This document shows, piece after piece, positions 6,961 to 9,499 of a stretch of DNA of 9,499 nt (positions are counted from its first letter, which is position 1; each line of letters starts with the position of its first letter). The DNA comes from CAYXDO01 sp964463485. Its GTDB lineage: Bacteria; Myxococcota; Kuafuiibacteriia; Kuafuiibacteriales; Kuafuiibacteriaceae. Both the position numbers and the translations under genes were made by a program. The stretch lies in contig CAYXDO010000258.1 in the NCBI GenBank assembly GCA_964463485.1, positions 1 through 9,499 of the forward strand, given 5' to 3'. The notes under the pieces were generated by a model. It was not told the DNA's origin. It made no database searches and worked only from the letters and a program-made list of their open reading frames with translations.

Positions 6961-7948
6961 CGCTGATGATCTCCATGAGCTCCGTCGTGATCGCGGCCTG
7001 GCGTACGCGGTTCATTCGGAGCGTCAGCCGTTCGATCATGTCGCGTGCGTTGCGCGAGGCGGAGTCCATCGCGGACATACGCGCTCCGTGCTCCGCGGCC
7101 GTCGACTCGAGAATGGCGCGGTATACCTGCACCGCGAGGTGTTGAGGGAGTAGGGCGTCGAGCACTTCGGCGCGATTCGGCTCGAACAAGTGTTCGTAAC
7201 CCTCGGTGAACAGCTCGGCCCGCGGGCTGGGCTGCCAGCCCTCGCCGCTCTGCTCCGCGGTCCGTTCCAACGCCGTGTCCCCTTCGTGCCCGGCAACCGC
7301 GCGAGCGTCGTGCGAGTAGGGTGCGAGCTCGGAGATCAACGCGATGCGCTCGGAGGTCCAGTCCTTGATCGGAGCGAGCGGCAGGAGCTCTCGCACCACA
7401 GCCTTTTGCGAGATGGCGCTCCGAAACTCGTTGTAGACGATCACCGTCGAGTCTACGCGACCAGCGCGAAATCGCGCGGCCAGGTCTTGGGCGATCTCGT
7501 CCGCCCGCTCGAATCGCGGCGCTTGAGTGACGCCCTCATAGTCGGCGTAGACCGCCCGACCCTTTCGTTTGAAGTGCTCGCGGGCTTTGCGACCGATCGT
7601 CGAGACCAAGATGTCCTCGTACCGGCCCTTGTTCTCGTCGATGAATCGCTCGGCCGTACGGATGATGTTCGAGTTGAAGCTGCCGCACAGACCCCGATCC
7701 GAGCTGAGGACCAACACCTCGACGCGCTTGGGTACGCGGGCGACCAACAGCGGATGTCCGGCGAGATCGGCGTGCGAGAGGATGTGCTCGAGGACCTCGT
7801 TCATCTTGAGCGCGTAAGGACGCGCCTGGATCACCGCGTCTTGAGCCCGCTTCAGCTTGGAAGCAGAGACCATCTTCATCGCTTTGGTGATCTTCTGCGT
7901 GTTCTTGACCGCTTTGAGGCGCTTACGAAGCTCGCGAAGGGTCGCCAT
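6941..7948 (-). CDS. atpG: ATP synthase F1 gamma subunit
   Basis: The gamma subunit forms the rotating central stalk of F1Fo ATP synthase at the cytoplasmic face of the membrane. The N-terminal coiled coil is clear (RKRLKAVKNTQKITKAMKMV, 8-27). The Rossmann-like middle includes LSSDRGLCGSFNSNI (81-95), and the C-terminal helix carries the family signature ITTELMEIISGAEA (320-333). It is 335 residues against about 285-300 usually. The excess sits at about 194-250, between the LLPLAPI strand and the YEHLFEPNRAEVLDALLP block, and is polar with many Glu, Ser and Gly. The ATG at 7948 fits the normal N-terminus; no Shine-Dalgarno is apparent. Canonical operons place atpG between atpA and atpD, but here an LptG-like gene is upstream and proS downstream. 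Confidence 0.97.
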   Translation of the reverse strand: MATLRELRKRLKAVKNTQKITKAMKMVSASKLKRAQDAVIQARPYALKMNEVLEHILSHADLAGHPLLVARVPKRVEVLVLSSDRGLCGSFNSNIIRTAERFIDENKGRYEDILVSTIGRKAREHFKRKGRAVYADYEGVTQAPRFERADEIAQDLAARFRAGRVDSTVIVYNEFRSAISQKAVVRELLPLAPIKDWTSERIALISELAPYSHDARAVAGHEGDTALERTAEQSGEGWQPSPRAELFTEGYEHLFEPNRAEVLDALLPQHLAVQVYRAILESTAAEHGARMSAMDSASRNARDMIERLTLRMNRVRQAAITTELMEIISGAEALR

Positions 7949-7957
7949 GCGGCTCGG

Positions 7958-7986
7958 GCTCTAGGCGAGCGAGACGACCGGGTCAA
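7958..7986 (-). promoter_or_regulatory. candidate sigma-70-like promoter for atpG
   Basis: On the minus strand, TTGACC (7986-7981) and TAGAGC (7963-7958) are separated by 17 bases, just upstream of the atpG ATG at 7948. The -35 matches five of six consensus bases and the -10 only three. Transcription would begin within a few bases of the start codon, giving a nearly leaderless message, which would fit the missing Shine-Dalgarno. A chance match is quite possible. Confidence 0.27.
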
Positions 7987-8076
7987 GCGCGGAAGCGGGA
8001 ACCCATCGCGACCCGAGGTGTGTGGCGGAGAAACCACAGAGAACGCTCTCGACCTGGGCGCCAGAGCGCTCCTGTC

Positions 8077-9183
8077 TCAGCCCGCTGAGCCCTCACCGAT
8101 CCCCAATCGCACGACTCGCCGCCACGCCGATGCGAACGCTGCCAGCAGGAGGATTGGAACGAGCCAAGCCGCGGCACCCGGGTGGATCGCTCGCGCGGTC
8201 GCGAGCGCCCGGGCCACTTCCACCAAGAACCAAGCGGAAAATCCTGCCGAAGCGCCCAGTAGCAAACCCAACGCGAGCGTCTGCTTGCGGCTCGCCCGCA
8301 ACGCGAACGACGACGCCAGCAGCATGGCGAGCCCAATCGAAAGCGGGGTCGTGAAGCGCGCGTGCAACTCGAACCGATGTTCGAAAGCGCTTCGACCTAC
8401 GCGCTCTCGAGCCGCTACGGACGCAATGAGCTCCGCGTAGCTGAGTTGCCCTGGAGCTGCGACCTTGCGCACCAGATCCTCCGGAGTCTCGACGAAATCG
8501 ACGGCCTGAGTTGCAGACCGCGTCGTCGAAATGGACGAGCCTGCGAAAGCCCGCGTAACGACGCCTCGCCCGATCCATTCGTTCCCGGCTCGCACGAGAG
8601 CTCGCGCGTCCGTCCGGTCCAGCAAGTGGCCTTCCTTGGCCGAGAGGATCGTGACGCCTTGGAGCTTTCTTCCCTGTTGATCGAGCCGCGCCCGCACGTG
8701 CGCAAGTCGTTGACCCGAGCGAAACCAGGTCTCGTCCTCCTCCCGATTCACTCCTATTCCTCGGCGGATCCCGAGCCGCTCGCGGAGCGCACGCACCTCG
8801 GAGGAGGTCGTTGGAACCAGCCGGTCGACGAGAACCCCATGAGCGATGGCGACTACCCCGGCGCTGGCCGCGAGGGGGATCAAGACTCGGAGCGGAGGCG
8901 CTCCAGCGGAGAAGAATGCGCCCATCTCGGAACGACGCACGAACGCTCCGATCGCACTCGCCGCCCCGATCGGAGCTCCCACGGCCACGACGTCCTTCAA
9001 CAAACGAGGGATCCCGAAGACCACCAGCTTCAAAACGTCGAGCCCGCTCGGATCGGACACTCCCATGTGATTGCCGAGCTCGACGAGCTCGACCACGGCG
9101 AGCAGCGTGACGAACGCGAGGCTTGCCAAGGCCGAGGCCAACAGGACTTCGACCAAGATCCTTCGACCGAACGTCCCGATCAT
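8077..9183 (-). CDS. lptG: LptG-like LPS export permease (YjgP/YjgQ family)
   Basis: This is the second LptF/LptG-type permease in the window and the probable partner of the one at 140-1249 in the LptB2FG exporter. From the ATG at 9183 it has 368 residues. Hydrophobic segments lie near 12-33, 50-80 and 99-118. The soluble periplasmic part spans about 120-275, with TWFRSGQRLAHVRA (152-165), LQGVTIL (174-180) and EGHLLDRTDARAL (184-196), a pattern I associate with deltaproteobacterial LptG. Three more segments lie near 275-296, 300-323 and 335-357. An in-frame GTG at 9228 would add 15 residues (LALGAWWAYEFAGA); I prefer the ATG because it leaves the usual short stretch before TM1, but no ribosome binding site decides it. 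The gene ends 128 bp before atpG, in the same direction. Confidence 0.85.
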   Translation of the reverse strand: MIGTFGRRILVEVLLASALASLAFVTLLAVVELVELGNHMGVSDPSGLDVLKLVVFGIPRLLKDVVAVGAPIGAASAIGAFVRRSEMGAFFSAGAPPLRVLIPLAASAGVVAIAHGVLVDRLVPTTSSEVRALRERLGIRRGIGVNREEDETWFRSGQRLAHVRARLDQQGRKLQGVTILSAKEGHLLDRTDARALVRAGNEWIGRGVVTRAFAGSSISTTRSATQAVDFVETPEDLVRKVAAPGQLSYAELIASVAARERVGRSAFEHRFELHARFTTPLSIGLAMLLASSFALRASRKQTLALGLLLGASAGFSAWFLVEVARALATARAIHPGAAAWLVPILLLAAFASAWRRVVRLGIGEGSAG

Positions 9184-9243
9184 GGCGCCCGCAAACTCAT
9201 ACGCCCACCACGCTCCGAGCGCGAGCACTTCAATCCGGAGGCT

Positions 9244-9263
9244 AATCGCCGTAAATCGCCGTA
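9244..9263. repeat. perfect 10-bp tandem duplication
   Basis: AATCGCCGTA occurs twice back to back at 9244-9253 and 9254-9263, 60 to 80 bp upstream of the lptG ATG. It may be a replication slip or part of the repeat cluster that follows; it could also be a double operator for lptG, with no other support. Confidence 0.75.
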
Positions 9264-9277
9264 TGGATCGATGAGAC

Positions 9278-9340
9278 GCTGGGGCCCGGGAGTATACGGC
9301 AAGTTGAGTCCGCGGAGCTTACGCGCGGGCAAGATCCCCG
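9278..9340. repeat. direct repeat, decayed copy A of the terminal repeat family
   Basis: The 63 bases here match 9418-9480 at a fixed offset of 140 with 8 mismatches and no gaps, including an identical 23-base stretch within 9291-9314. The end near 9326-9343 (CGCGGGCAAGATCCCCG) is a damaged version of the hairpin that is perfect in the other copy. It therefore looks like an older, truncated member of the same repeat family. Confidence 0.8.
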
Positions 9341-9352
9341 TCGCCACGTACG

Positions 9353-9490
9353 CCTGGGACCGCAGGCATCTTGCCTGCGGCTACTTGGAACGAAACGAGT
9401 TGGTACGATACCGAATCGCAGAGGCCCAGGAGTATACGGCAAGTTGAGTCCGCGAAGCTTACGCGCAGGCAAGATGCCTGCGCTCCCAGG
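9353..9490. mobile_element. 138-bp MITE/REP-like element with hairpin-containing inverted ends
   Basis: The left end (9353-9379) and the reverse complement of the right end (9464-9490) are 27 bases long and differ at one position. Each begins CCTGGGA and contains the palindrome CGCAGGCATCTTGCCTGCG, an eight-pair stem with a three-base loop. The flanking base extends it to nine pairs at both ends (9360-9380, 9463-9483). The 84-bp interior has no coding frame. Its right half equals the direct repeat shared with 9278-9340, and it holds a small GGTA-CGA-TACC hairpin (9402-9412). No transposase is visible. The structure suits a non-autonomous element mobilised in trans or a bacterial interspersed palindromic mosaic. 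No target-site duplication is evident at the borders I chose. Confidence 0.65.
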
Positions 9491-9499
9491 GCCGGATGC

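Noticed and set aside
6064..6966. 300-codon plus-strand open frame opposite proS and the atpG end
   Set aside because: It is antisense to a certain proS gene. The translation is Arg/His/Leu-rich with no domain, as expected from the reverse of high-GC coding sequence.
7190..8440. 416-codon plus-strand open frame opposite atpG and lptG
   Set aside because: It runs antisense across two real genes and their intergenic gap, with no recognisable domain or start signal.
8362..9447. 361-codon plus-strand open frame opposite lptG
   Set aside because: It is antisense to a clear membrane protein and enters the repeat cluster; composition is Arg/Glu/Pro-rich without hydrophobic core patterns.
9353..9499. 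CRISPR array
   Set aside because: Only two hairpin units are present, in inverted orientation, without regular spacers or cas genes.

Overview
The window is a GC-rich piece of an ordinary bacterial chromosome. An archaeal/eukaryotic-type prolyl-tRNA synthetase, LptF/LptG export permeases and a short-signal lipoprotein with an Asp/Ala/Gly-rich linker together suggest a Myxococcota (deltaproteobacterial, Polyangia-like) source. This is an inference from gene style only; there is no rRNA or other decisive marker here.

Layout, left to right. An LptF-like permease is on the minus strand (140-1249). It is divergent from a family-4 glycosyltransferase on the plus strand (1396-3345), which carries a long disordered, charge-segregated C-terminal tail. 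A 427-bp non-coding gap (3346-3772) holds a GC hairpin, an imperfect direct repeat and two hexanucleotide microsatellites. A plus-strand lipoprotein of unknown function (3773-5380) follows; it seems to contain four degenerate copies of one beta-rich domain. It converges with proS (5434-6900, minus). Upstream of proS on the same strand are atpG (6941-7948, F1-ATPase gamma subunit, with an insertion) and an LptG-like permease (8077-9183). The right edge (about 9241-9499) is a repeat cluster: a 10-bp tandem duplication, a decayed repeat copy, and a 138-bp MITE/REP-like element with 27-bp inverted ends that are themselves hairpins.

How the genes relate. LptF and LptG are partner subunits of the lipopolysaccharide export ABC transporter but lie about 7 kb apart here. 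The glycosyltransferase beside lptF and the lipoprotein fit a cell-envelope theme. atpG and proS are housekeeping genes; atpG has no atpA or atpD beside it. The minus-strand run lptG-atpG-proS could be one or two transcripts: the gap is 40 bp between atpG and proS, and 128 bp with a weak promoter candidate between lptG and atpG. Only the lipoprotein has a clear Shine-Dalgarno sequence.

I see no CRISPR array, defence system, prophage, transposase, tRNA or rRNA. The items most worth a second look are the terminal repeat element, the repeat-built lipoprotein, the glycosyltransferase tail and the displaced atpG.
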